This document shows positions 7,615-15,570 of a stretch of 43,317 nucleotides of DNA, piece after piece (within the stretch, counting starts at the first letter, position 1; each line of letters starts with the position of its first letter). A program made the translations under genes and the position numbers. This stretch comes from Lactovum sp047974165 (GTDB taxonomy: Bacteria; Bacillota; Bacilli; Lactobacillales; Streptococcaceae), in assembly GCA_047974165.1 (NCBI GenBank), contig JBKECB010000031.1, forward strand, positions 1 through 43,317. The letters are read 5' to 3'. The notes under the pieces were generated by a model. It ran no database searches and was not told the origin of the DNA. It worked only from the letters and a program-made list of their open reading frames with translations.

Positions 7615-8703
7615 TTATTGATATCTATTTTTTAAATATTGGTATAATTGGGGAGATAATTTCAAATCATGTATCGCTTCTGAAAAATCTTTGCGAATAA
7701 ATTCTGAATCTCGATTTTCATTTAATTTACTTACAAATGCCGGATCTATCAAGAGTTGCTGACCAATAAAACAAAGATCAGCTTTTTCTAATACACGTTC
7801 AATATCATTTCGACTTCTTACTGCTCCTCCTGCAATTAGAGGAATTCCCGTTCCTATCAAGGCATCATAAATATAAGCAACTAGTGTTTTATCTCGAAAA
7901 GCTTTAGAATTTGAGAGTTCAGCATAATCTCCAAGTGATAAGTGGATATAGTCTAATCTTCTTTTCTCTAAATACCTTAAAAACTCTAAACTTTCATCTA
8001 AGCCAATTCCTGGCATAACATATTCAACTGGAGACAAGCGGTAGCCTACTGCAAACTCTGAACATTGAGCAAAGTTTACTTCTTCCAGCACACGATCAAT
8101 GACAGCTAATGGAAAATGCATTCGATTCTCAAGACTCCCACCCCAATAATCATTACGAATATTTGAATGACGTGAAAAAAATTGCTGAACCAAAGCCATA
8201 TTGGCGCCATGTATCTCAACCCCATCAAAACCTGCTCGAATCGCTCGACGTGTTGCTTGTCCAAAAGCTTCAATTATCTCTTGAATTTCTTTTTCTTTTA
8301 ATTCTCTAGGTTGCTCAGCATCAGCAGATAATTTTACAAAACTTGCTGATACTGGCTGTTCTCCAATAATTTGACTTTTTGCTAATCTCCCTGCATGAAA
8401 AATTTGTAAAATTGCTTTTGCACCCTTTGATTGGATAGCCTTTGCAATTTCTGCCAATTGAGGGATACTTTCATTATCTGAAACTTTAAATTGACCTCGC
8501 CAACCCTTTCCGTTTTCAGTAACATAAGCTGCTCCTGTGATAACTGCTGCTAAACCTTCTGCTCTTTCCTCATAATATTGAATATCTGCATGACTTATTT
8601 CTCCATTTTCAGTACTTGATACATTAATCATTGGTGCCATAATAAGCCTATTTTTTAAATAAAGTCCCGATGACAACAGCAAAGGCTCTTTAAAATCTAT
8701 CAT
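7615..8703 (-). CDS. NADH:flavin oxidoreductase, old yellow enzyme family
   Basis: This is an FMN-dependent (beta/alpha)8-barrel ene-reductase-type protein of 362 residues. Visible family marks are N-R-L-I-M-A-P-M near residue 18, an F-H-A-G-R segment near 100, a G-F-D-G-V-E-I-H-G-A-N motif near 165 and a G-G-A-V-R motif near 295. The physiological substrate cannot be read from sequence. AAGGAAGG precedes the ATG. It is the last gene of an apparent operon, 16 nt after the LacX-like epimerase. It is related to the yqjM/bai-type branches, but no closer assignment is safe. Confidence 0.9.
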   Translation of the reverse strand: MIDFKEPLLLSSGLYLKNRLIMAPMINVSSTENGEISHADIQYYEERAEGLAAVITGAAYVTENGKGWRGQFKVSDNESIPQLAEIAKAIQSKGAKAILQIFHAGRLAKSQIIGEQPVSASFVKLSADAEQPRELKEKEIQEIIEAFGQATRRAIRAGFDGVEIHGANMALVQQFFSRHSNIRNDYWGGSLENRMHFPLAVIDRVLEEVNFAQCSEFAVGYRLSPVEYVMPGIGLDESLEFLRYLEKRRLDYIHLSLGDYAELSNSKAFRDKTLVAYIYDALIGTGIPLIAGGAVRSRNDIERVLEKADLCFIGQQLLIDPAFVSKLNENRDSEFIRKDFSEAIHDLKLSPQLYQYLKNRYQ

Positions 8704-8719
8704 CTTTTCCCTTCCTTAT

Positions 8720-9589
8720 TCAATCAATCTCAATCGTGTATTCACATTTAAACGTAGCTTCTGATTCTAATTCATTAATTGCAAACTTCGTACTTAAATC
8801 ACCGTCTGTATCCTCTGCATCTGCTAAACCACACCAAGGCTCAATACAAACAAATGCTGCTTCTGTTGGATAGGGACTCCAAAGACCAAAGTAAGGCATA
8901 TCTTTCCAACTCAGCTTTACTTTACGCTCATCTTGAGAGTTCGTCAAGCTCACAGACATTTCAGGACTTGACTTAAAAATTAAAGCATCTTTCTTAAATA
9001 AATCATGTGTCAAAGACAAGCTTTCTAACTCTACTTCTTTTCTTTCATTAAGATTTAACGTCGCATCTGATAGATTTAGAGGAATAAATTCACGATTTTC
9101 AGACGGAGAGATCTCTAGTTTATAATCCTCAAAACTTCCTTTTTCAATTGGAACATTAAATGCAGGATGAGCACCAATTCCAAAATACATGAACTTCTCA
9201 TCCTTATTTTTTACACTATATCGAATACGAATCTTATTTTTTTTCAACTTATAAGAAACCCTCAATCTAAATTCAAAAGGATAGCGATTTAAACTATCTT
9301 CAGTCTCTGTAAGTTCATAAACAAGTTCATCTTTATCTACTTTTATTAATTGAAATTCATGATCACGTGCAAATCCATGACCACTCATTTGATAAGTTTG
9401 ATCTGCGAGACGATACTCACCATCTTTAAGCTTACCTACAATTGGAAATAAAATCGGTGCATGCCTTGCCCAGTAAGATTTATCTGCCTGCCAGAGATAC
9501 TCAGCTCCATTTTTTTTTATGGAATGTAACTCAGCTCCATAACTATCTACTTGAATCATTAACTGATCATTTTCAAGAATATTTTCCAT
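8720..9589 (-). CDS. Aldose 1-epimerase family protein (LacX-like)
   Basis: The 289 residues have the galactose-mutarotase beta-sandwich pattern: G-A-E-L-H-S-I near residue 19, P-I-L-F-P-I-V-G near 46, S-G-H-G-F-A-R near 69, G-I-G-A-H-P-A-F-N near 136 and E-P-W-C-G-L near 250. The set matches LacX-type hexose-6-phosphate or aldose epimerases of lactic acid bacteria, which interconvert sugar anomers. The substrate is not determined. It lies 9 nt after yhaM and is probably co-transcribed with it. Confidence 0.88.
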   Translation of the reverse strand: MENILENDQLMIQVDSYGAELHSIKKNGAEYLWQADKSYWARHAPILFPIVGKLKDGEYRLADQTYQMSGHGFARDHEFQLIKVDKDELVYELTETEDSLNRYPFEFRLRVSYKLKKNKIRIRYSVKNKDEKFMYFGIGAHPAFNVPIEKGSFEDYKLEISPSENREFIPLNLSDATLNLNERKEVELESLSLTHDLFKKDALIFKSSPEMSVSLTNSQDERKVKLSWKDMPYFGLWSPYPTEAAFVCIEPWCGLADAEDTDGDLSTKFAINELESEATFKCEYTIEID

Positions 9590-9598
9590 TATTTCCTC

Positions 9599-10546
9599 CT
9601 ACTTTTCCCAACTTGCTTTATAAAAATTACGATTATCTAAAGGCCAAATCCTTGCTGTTTGTTGCCCTGTTTGAACAGTATTAAGTGCTGTTGACATCAT
9701 CATCATATTTGCATCCATCATATCAATCAGATGAATCATCTCTGCTTCTTTAATCTGAGGACGAACTGGTGACCCATAGTCTAACTTTCCATGATGACTT
9801 AAAAGTACATGGCGAAGTAAGAGAATATCTTCAGAATTTTCATCTAATCCTAACTCAATAACTGTCTTTGATACCTCCTCATCAATTAATACAATGTGCC
9901 CAATAAGATTTCCCTTTAAAGTATAAGCAGTATCTTCAAAACCTGTAAACTCCAAAACCTTAGCCATATCATGTAAAATAATCCCTGCAAACATCAAGGA
10001 AGCATTGAGTTCAGGATAAACCTCAACTATTTTTTCAGCTAACTTTAACATTGTTGTTTCATGATAAGCTAAGCCTCCTTCAAAAGCATGGTGATTTGTT
10101 TTAGCAGCAGGAAATTGATAAAATTCCTTATCATATTTTCTTAAAAGATGACGAACAATACGATTCCAATTTGCATTTTCAATTTTAAAAACGATAGATT
10201 GGATATAATCTCTTAAATTTTGCTCTTTTACAGGTGATTTTTCTCGATATTCACTTGGGTCTGAAGGTTCTAATGGCATTGCCAAACGCAATTTTATTTG
10301 ATTAACCTGTGGCATATTATTGTAAAGCTCTCGTTTTCCTTCAGCATGAACAACTTTTCCAGCTTGAAAATTATCAATATTTGACTTCTGTGCATCCCAA
10401 AGATTACCAGATATTGTCCCTGAGTGATCTTGAAAAATCATTGCTAAATAATCTTTACCTGCTCTAGTTTGTCTTAGTTCAACAGATTTTATAAGGTAAA
10501 AACCATCAAAATACTGATCAACCTTCATATCTTTTATTAATGTCAT
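9599..10546 (-). CDS. yhaM: 3'-5' exoribonuclease YhaM
   Basis: YhaM is an OB-fold plus HD-domain 3'-5' exonuclease acting in RNA end processing. The 315 residues show an N-terminal OB fold (about 1-100) and an HD hydrolase domain: N-H-H-A-F-E-G-G-L-A-Y-H-E near 158-170, I-L-H-D-M-A-K near 196-202, and a later L-S-H-H-G-K near 254. The length is typical. It is the first gene of the yhaM-epimerase-oxidoreductase operon, with an extended -10 promoter about 40 nt upstream. The Shine-Dalgarno is modest. In streptococci it usually follows rmuC, as it does here. Confidence 0.95.
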   Translation of the reverse strand: MTLIKDMKVDQYFDGFYLIKSVELRQTRAGKDYLAMIFQDHSGTISGNLWDAQKSNIDNFQAGKVVHAEGKRELYNNMPQVNQIKLRLAMPLEPSDPSEYREKSPVKEQNLRDYIQSIVFKIENANWNRIVRHLLRKYDKEFYQFPAAKTNHHAFEGGLAYHETTMLKLAEKIVEVYPELNASLMFAGIILHDMAKVLEFTGFEDTAYTLKGNLIGHIVLIDEEVSKTVIELGLDENSEDILLLRHVLLSHHGKLDYGSPVRPQIKEAEMIHLIDMMDANMMMMSTALNTVQTGQQTARIWPLDNRNFYKASWEK

Positions 10547-10585
10547 TTTTTCTCACTTTCCATCCTTACTTTAGTTCTTCATTTA

Positions 10586-10594
10586 ATTATATCA
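10586..10594 (-). promoter_or_regulatory. Promoter of the yhaM operon
   Basis: TGATATAAT on the minus strand is an extended -10, with a weak TTTGTC 16 nt upstream. It lies between the rmuC terminator and yhaM. Confidence 0.6.
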
Positions 10595-10636
10595 GAATTT
10601 TATCAAAGACAAACTTTTCTTTTAATTTATAAAAAG

Positions 10637-10663
10637 AAACCTATCTATAAATAGACAAGTTTT
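10637..10663 (-). terminator. rmuC operon terminator
   Basis: AAACTTGTCTAT pairs fully with ATAGATAGGTTT in RNA (two G-U pairs) around a 2-3 nt loop, and a T-rich tail follows. It lies just after the rmuC stop codon. Confidence 0.75.
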
Positions 10664-10668
10664 ATTTT

Positions 10669-11835
10669 TTAATTTATTTCCTCCAACATATCAACCTTTT
10701 TTAATTGACGTTGCATCATGTTAGTTCTTGTTGTTAAGAGCTTATCAATATCATTATTTGATTTTTGTAGGTCTTTTTGGACTGCCATAAGTGCAGTCTC
10801 ATAATTATTAAACTCCTGTCTAACAGACGTTAATAATTTAAAGACTTCATTTGACTTCTTTTCGATTTGAAGAGTTTTAAAGCCCATTTGTAGAGAATTT
10901 AAAACTGCTGTCATCGTTGTAGGACCTGTAATGTTTACCTTAAATTCACGGCGAATCTGATCAATAAAAGTTCCATGATTAGCATTCACCACTTCCATAA
11001 AAAGACCTTCTGTTGGTAAAAATAAAATTGCAAAATCTGTTGTTTTGGGTGGTAGAATATACTTATTTGCCACATCTTTAGAAAAGACTTTAATTCGATT
11101 TAGTAAGTCTTTACTATATTTTTCAATCTCTAGACTATCATTTTTTTCTTTAGACTCTAAAAGACGTTGATAGTCATCAAGTGGGAATTTCGCATCTATT
11201 GGCAAAAGTAATTCTTCATTCTCTCTTTTTCCTGGAAGTATAACTGCAAAGTCTACACGATTATTATCTTGAATATTCTCTTGCTCTCTGTACTGGGATT
11301 GAGGAAGAATTTCCTCTAAAATTCGATCTAATTGCAACTCACCAATTACTCCACGAGTTTTTACCCCCGTCATTACTTTCGATAAAGAACCCACATCGCT
11401 AGCAAGATTTCTCATCTGTCCCAATCCTTGCTCAACAGACTTCAGTTGATTTTGAACTTGCTCAAAAGATTGACTTAAAGACTGCTTCAATGTTTCTTGA
11501 AGTTTTTCATCAACAGATTTTTGGATTTGATCCAATTTCTTTTCATTAGAATCTTGTAAATCTTTAAATTGCTTATCAAATTTTGAGTTTATATGCTCTG
11601 ATAATTCAACAGCATTACGACTAGTAATATCTAATACTTGATTTAAACTATTATTTAATTCCTCTCGATTTTGTCCTAACTCGAAAGCTAAATCACGACG
11701 GACTTCACTTAAATTTGAGGATAAGTTTTCAAATTTTCCCACTAATTTCTCATCAGGCTTATTTTTTTTGAAGAAATTAGCCAGACCAATTATAATCAAA
11801 ATAATTAAACAAATAATTAAAATAATATTTAACAT
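10669..11835 (-). CDS. rmuC: RmuC-family DNA recombination protein
   Basis: RmuC is a membrane-anchored, putative nuclease-fold protein that limits inversions at short inverted repeats in E. coli. The 388 residues comprise a single N-terminal membrane segment (about 2-22), a long coiled coil (about 30-150), then the conserved RmuC domain. That domain shows G-V-I-G-E-L near 163, V-D-F-A-V near 194, D-A-K-F-P near 214 and F-L-P-T-E near 273. The order rpe-rmuC-yhaM is as in streptococci, although thiN, usually between rpe and rmuC there, is absent. Confidence 0.93.
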   Translation of the reverse strand: MLNIILIICLIILIIIGLANFFKKNKPDEKLVGKFENLSSNLSEVRRDLAFELGQNREELNNSLNQVLDITSRNAVELSEHINSKFDKQFKDLQDSNEKKLDQIQKSVDEKLQETLKQSLSQSFEQVQNQLKSVEQGLGQMRNLASDVGSLSKVMTGVKTRGVIGELQLDRILEEILPQSQYREQENIQDNNRVDFAVILPGKRENEELLLPIDAKFPLDDYQRLLESKEKNDSLEIEKYSKDLLNRIKVFSKDVANKYILPPKTTDFAILFLPTEGLFMEVVNANHGTFIDQIRREFKVNITGPTTMTAVLNSLQMGFKTLQIEKKSNEVFKLLTSVRQEFNNYETALMAVQKDLQKSNNDIDKLLTTRTNMMQRQLKKVDMLEEIN

Positions 11836-11854
11836 TTTTTCCCCATCTAAAGAT

Positions 11855-12514
11855 TTAATTTTCTAATTTTTCACGCAGCTTATTAATTTGTTGCATATAT
11901 TCAGATGAAAAAATAAAATTTCCAGCAACAAATATATTGGCTCCCGCTTCCTTTGCCAAGACAATTGTTTCATCATTGATACCACCGTCTACTTCAATAT
12001 CAAAAGTAAGATTTAATTTTTCTTTTAATAAGGTAAGTTCTTTAATCTTTTCTAAACATTCAGGTAAAAATTTCTGTCCACCAAAGCCAGGATTAACTGT
12101 CATAACCAAAACCATATCAACCATTCTAAGAACAGGTACAATAGCTGAAACAGGAGTTGCAGGATTGATCACTACAGAAGCCTTAATCCCATGAGATTTT
12201 ATTTTTTGTAAAACGGCATGTAAATGAGCTGTTGCCTCGACATGAACACTAAGGATATCAGCACCTGCTTTCACAAATTCATCAACATAGTTTTCTGGAC
12301 GTTCTACCATTAGATGACAATCTAAGAGCAGCTTTGTTTCTGGACGAAGGGCAGCAACAACTCCTGCACCAAAAGTAAGATTGGACACAAAGTGCCCATC
12401 CATCACATCTATATGTAAGTAATCAGCTCCTGACTTTTCTAATCTTTTAGATTCTTCAGCAAACTTCCCAAAGTTAGAAGACAATAAGGAGGGTGCAATA
12501 CAAAATTTATTCAT
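11855..12514 (-). CDS. rpe: Ribulose-phosphate 3-epimerase
   Basis: The enzyme interconverts D-ribulose-5-phosphate and D-xylulose-5-phosphate (pentose phosphate pathway, cytosol). The 219 residues form a TIM barrel with A-P-S-L-L-S at the N-terminus, the metal-site motif H-I-D-V-M-D-G-H near 34-41, N-P-G-F-G-G near 142-147 and E-V-D-G-G-I near 173-178. It overlaps the preceding membrane-protein gene by 8 nt, with AGAGGAAGG just upstream, so the two are translationally coupled. Ribulose-5-phosphate is also the product of the 6-phosphogluconate dehydrogenase encoded at 32-33 kb. Confidence 0.98.
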   Translation of the reverse strand: MNKFCIAPSLLSSNFGKFAEESKRLEKSGADYLHIDVMDGHFVSNLTFGAGVVAALRPETKLLLDCHLMVERPENYVDEFVKAGADILSVHVEATAHLHAVLQKIKSHGIKASVVINPATPVSAIVPVLRMVDMVLVMTVNPGFGGQKFLPECLEKIKELTLLKEKLNLTFDIEVDGGINDETIVLAKEAGANIFVAGNFIFSSEYMQQINKLREKLEN

Positions 12515-12845
12515 GACCTTCCTCTACTTCTACTATGGTTTCTGGTACTTTAACTTCTTTTTCATCTTCTTTCATCTTTAACGCCAGATTTTTCTCTTCT
12601 ATTTTCTTCTCTTCTTTTTCCTGAACTTTTTTAGAAAGTAAGTCATCAATTTTTGCTTTTTCCATCAGTTTGTAAGCTTGATAAGCAATCACTAGTGCAA
12701 TAAAGGCATTAATCACTAAGAAAATACTTAAGATAATTGAGAAAATACTGGGCAATTGACCATTGAAGAAAACAAGAAAACCATTAGCTAAAATATTTAA
12801 TGCACTAATCACTATAGACAGTGGGAAAATTTGATTTTTTTTCAT
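12507..12845 (-). CDS. Small two-TM membrane protein with charged tail
   Basis: I do not recognise this 112-residue protein. Two hydrophobic segments (about 8-28 and 33-58) suggest two membrane helices. They are followed by a Lys/Glu-rich cytoplasmic-type tail (about 62-112) that is probably coiled or disordered. AAAGAGG precedes the ATG. It lies downstream of the LCP gene across a heptanucleotide repeat and overlaps rpe by 8 nt. The position in the rsgA-rpe interval and the membrane character suggest an envelope role, but nothing more specific can be said. Confidence 0.8.
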   Translation of the reverse strand: MKKNQIFPLSIVISALNILANGFLVFFNGQLPSIFSIILSIFLVINAFIALVIAYQAYKLMEKAKIDDLLSKKVQEKEEKKIEEKNLALKMKEDEKEVKVPETIVEVEEGHE

Positions 12846-12859
12846 AAATTACCTCTTTA

Positions 12860-12894
12860 TTTTTAATTTTTAATTTTTAATTTTTAATTTTTAA
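12860..12894. repeat. Heptanucleotide tandem repeat, five perfect copies of TTTTTAA
   Basis: Five exact 7-bp units occupy the 45-nt gap between the LCP gene and the next gene. The outermost unit overlaps the LCP stop codon. It lies just before the AAAGAGG ribosome binding site of the downstream gene, so copy-number change would alter spacer length rather than a reading frame. Confidence 0.9.
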
Positions 12895-14378
12895 TCAATA
12901 ATTGCTTCTGTTTTAGTTGGTTCTGTAATTCTTTCTCCATTCATCATGGATTGAATCATCGTCTGTGCCGTTGTTACAGTTGTTTCATCTGGTATCATAA
13001 CATACACAGGCATACTCATAGAGTAAGGAATTTCTGTACTACCATAGCCATCAACACTATAACTAATCACTTCCCAACTTGCTGCACTATCTAATTGCTC
13101 ATTTGCCAAGCCAGTAATCTGATCATAAGAAAAACTTGTCTCAAAATTCCCTTCAACTGCCTCTAAAATAGAGCTGTAATTCGCTAAAATATCTGGTGAC
13201 GTCACTTTATCCAACATGGCTTTAATGACAGCCGTTTGATTCTTTCCGCGTTGACGATCACCTTCTAAGAAAGCATAACGTTCACGTGAAAAGGCGAGAG
13301 CTTCTTTTCCATTCATCTCATTATAACCTTCTACAAAGGAGTAAGCTCCCGACTTTGTAGTAAAGGTATAATCTGAATAGGCTGTCACTCCTCCTACAGC
13401 ATCTACTAAATCTCTCATACCTTCAAAACAAATACGGAAATAATAATCTATCTCCTCTAATCCAAAGAGCATCGAAAGTGTTCCCATCGAAACATTGATT
13501 CCATAAATTCCTGCATGTGTAAGTTTATCTCTCGCGCCATAAGAAATTGGAAGCTCAACAAAATAATCACGTGGTGTTGTCACAAGAAGAATCTGATGCG
13601 TTATCATATTTACCGTAGCTAAAATATTAACATCACAACGCCCTTTTGCTATTAGTCCTTCACGACTATCAATACCACTGATATAAATAGTAAACACATC
13701 TTTATCAATCGTTTTTTCAGTCGGTGTTTTACTTTCTCCTTCTACACTGAAACTTGCAATTTTACGTATCTCGCTGTCAATTTCTTCATAACCATCTAAA
13801 TCTTTAATAACATCAATATAAGCTGTACTTAAAATAATGGCACCTGTCTCTCCATTTCTTAATCCTTCAATTAATGTTGTGGGTCCTGAATAATCTCTTA
13901 AAATCATAGAGATATCTTGACTTTTTATCTGCTCAATAACATTATTTGTAGTTTCTCTTTCTAATTCTTCTAGAACACCAAAATTTTCTTCATCTAGTTC
14001 TTCTAAACTTTCAGCAAGATTATCTGTAAGCACGTAAACACCTACATCAGTCATTTCTGTTTTGACATCTGTAATAGCTTTTAATGTCCCTGTTACCTTA
14101 TGAACACCAATAATACCATAAATTAAAATAACAGATAAAAGGAAACTAAATAATGTACCTACAATAAAACGGCCTTTACGCTCTTTTCGATGCATGAAAA
14201 AAAATAAAAGAAAAATAAAAAGAAAGATAACAACTGCAACTAAAGCAATATACTTTGTTGGAATAATCTGACTCTTTTCTAAAACAAAGAGAAAAAAACA
14301 CTCTAAAACAAGTAAAAGTATTGTAATAATAATAGCTGGGATATATGATTTTATAGAATTTTGTATCATTTTGAGCAT
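12891..14378 (-). CDS. LytR-CpsA-Psr (LCP) family protein
   Basis: LCP enzymes attach teichoic acids or capsule glycans from undecaprenyl-pyrophosphate carriers to peptidoglycan, outside the membrane. The 495 residues show a short cytoplasmic start and three hydrophobic segments (about 14-34, 42-62 and 71-95). An accessory region (about 100-225) follows, then the LCP domain with I-S-G-I-D-S-R near 234, T-T-P-R-D near 268, K-L-T-H-A near 286 and F-S-R-E-R near 364. The three-TM plus accessory architecture is CpsA-like. AGAGG precedes the start. Streptococcal neighbourhoods usually lack an LCP gene between rsgA and rpe. Confidence 0.92.
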   Translation of the reverse strand: MLKMIQNSIKSYIPAIIITILLLVLECFFLFVLEKSQIIPTKYIALVAVVIFLFIFLLFFFMHRKERKGRFIVGTLFSFLLSVILIYGIIGVHKVTGTLKAITDVKTEMTDVGVYVLTDNLAESLEELDEENFGVLEELERETTNNVIEQIKSQDISMILRDYSGPTTLIEGLRNGETGAIILSTAYIDVIKDLDGYEEIDSEIRKIASFSVEGESKTPTEKTIDKDVFTIYISGIDSREGLIAKGRCDVNILATVNMITHQILLVTTPRDYFVELPISYGARDKLTHAGIYGINVSMGTLSMLFGLEEIDYYFRICFEGMRDLVDAVGGVTAYSDYTFTTKSGAYSFVEGYNEMNGKEALAFSRERYAFLEGDRQRGKNQTAVIKAMLDKVTSPDILANYSSILEAVEGNFETSFSYDQITGLANEQLDSAASWEVISYSVDGYGSTEIPYSMSMPVYVMIPDETTVTTAQTMIQSMMNGERITEPTKTEAIID

Positions 14379-14456
14379 TAAAGCTAAACCTCTTTATAAT
14401 CTTTATGGTGAATCTAATTTTATTTTATCATGAAATGCTAAAGAATAAGACTCAAA

Positions 14457-14663
14457 TCATTTCAATAAATGCTTTAGTAAAAGTTTTTTTAGAAAATATA
14501 AAACTATCAGCGTAAGAAGGAGAAGGAGAATAAAAATAGCTATCTGAAAATCTCCGAATACCTCTTTAAATATATAAACAAGAATCCATAAAATAATTAT
14601 TGCAAAGAGACATAAGCTATATAAAAATATAGACCAATCATTTCTTTTTTGCTTTTTTGACAT
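14457..14663 (-). CDS. Small two-TM membrane protein (68 aa)
   Basis: The longest frame starts at 14714, but GAGGGAAG sits 6 nt before the ATG at 14663, so I take that start; it overlaps the end of rsgA by 26 nt. The product starts M-S-K-K-Q-K-R and has two hydrophobic stretches (about residues 10-30 and 35-60), ending in a Lys/His/Leu tail. No known family is recognised. Overlap with rsgA implies co-transcription and perhaps coupled translation. Confidence 0.72.
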   Translation of the reverse strand: MSKKQKRNDWSIFLYSLCLFAIIILWILVYIFKEVFGDFQIAIFILLLLLTLIVLYFLKKLLLKHLLK

Positions 14664-15480
14664 ATACTTCCCTCGTTTTATTAATTTCTGATAGCAATTG
14701 TAAATAATTCTCATACCTTGATTTGGTGAGTTTTCCTTGGGACAAGGCTTCTTTTACAAGACATTCTGGTTCATGTGTATGGCTACATTCTCTAAATTTA
14801 CAGCCTTTTGAGAGTTCATAAATATCTATAAAGCAATGATTCAGCTCCACTTGATTATCTACTTCGTAGTCTAGGCTAGAAAATCCAGGTGTATCAGCTA
14901 TTAACCCATCGGCTACTGGATATAGCTCTATATGGCGTGTTGTATGCTTACCTCGTCCTAATTTTTCTGAGATTTCTCCTGTTTCTAGATTTAAATCTGG
15001 AGCAATCTTATTAAGAAGAGTTGATTTACCTACACCTGTTTGCCCCATAAATACAGTAACCTTATCTCTTAAAATTTCAATCAAGTCTTCGGAATTGTCT
15101 AAAACTAAATAGCCTATCTTTGCATAATCTGAGAGGTCCATTTTCTTTAAATCAGTTTTTGTTAAATAAATCTTTATATCAAGATGATGATGCTCTAACA
15201 AAACAATAAAACGATCTAATAAATTTTTAGAAAAATTAGGCTCAACTGTACTCATCACAATAATTACCTGATCAATATTAGCAATTGCCGGTCGAATCAG
15301 TGAATTCTTCCTTTCTAGAAGTTCAAGGATATAATCATTTTCAAACTTTACAAAATCACCCACTAGAGGTTTGATTCCCTTTTCACGAAAATTCCCACGT
15401 GCTCGTGTTTCAAATATTTTATTTTCAGATTCAATTCGATAAAAGCCAGCCAAAAGCCTTATAATTCTCCCTGTTCTCAT
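14638..15480 (-). CDS. rsgA: Ribosome small subunit-dependent GTPase A
   Basis: RsgA (YloQ) is a circularly permuted GTPase assisting late 30S maturation. The 280 residues show an N-terminal OB fold (about 1-65), G4 T-K-T-D at 107-110, the P-loop G-Q-T-G-V-G-K-S-T at 146-154, D-T-P-G-F near 196-200 and a C-terminal zinc motif C-x4-C-x-H-x5-C-type near 228-242. No Shine-Dalgarno precedes the ATG. Instead an extended -10 lies 7 nt before it, which suggests a leaderless mRNA. The gene is complete. Confidence 0.96.
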   Translation of the reverse strand: MRTGRIIRLLAGFYRIESENKIFETRARGNFREKGIKPLVGDFVKFENDYILELLERKNSLIRPAIANIDQVIIVMSTVEPNFSKNLLDRFIVLLEHHHLDIKIYLTKTDLKKMDLSDYAKIGYLVLDNSEDLIEILRDKVTVFMGQTGVGKSTLLNKIAPDLNLETGEISEKLGRGKHTTRHIELYPVADGLIADTPGFSSLDYEVDNQVELNHCFIDIYELSKGCKFRECSHTHEPECLVKEALSQGKLTKSRYENYLQLLSEINKTREVYVKKAKKK

Positions 15481-15487
15481 ATACTAC

Positions 15488-15496
15488 ATTATAACA
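15488..15496 (-). promoter_or_regulatory. rsgA promoter, start codon at the expected transcription start
   Basis: TGTTATAAT is a perfect extended -10. Its last base is followed by 7 nt and then the rsgA ATG, so transcription should begin at or next to the start codon. Confidence 0.65.
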
Positions 15497-15536
15497 TAAT
15501 AAATATCTCTATTTCTTTTATATTTCTTAAAATAAA

Positions 15537-15562
15537 AAATTTTGAGAAAATTCTCAAAATTT
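15537..15562 (-). terminator. Terminator of the transglycosylase gene
   Basis: AAATTTTGAGA pairs with TCTCAAAATTT across a 4-nt loop and is followed by a T-rich tail on the minus strand, 9 nt past the stop codon. Confidence 0.85.
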
Positions 15563-15570
15563 AAGATTTA

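Noticed and set aside
14664..14714. Longer start at 14714 for the 68-residue membrane protein
   Set aside because: It would add 17 residues within rsgA without a ribosome binding site, while GAGGGAAG directly precedes the ATG at 14663.
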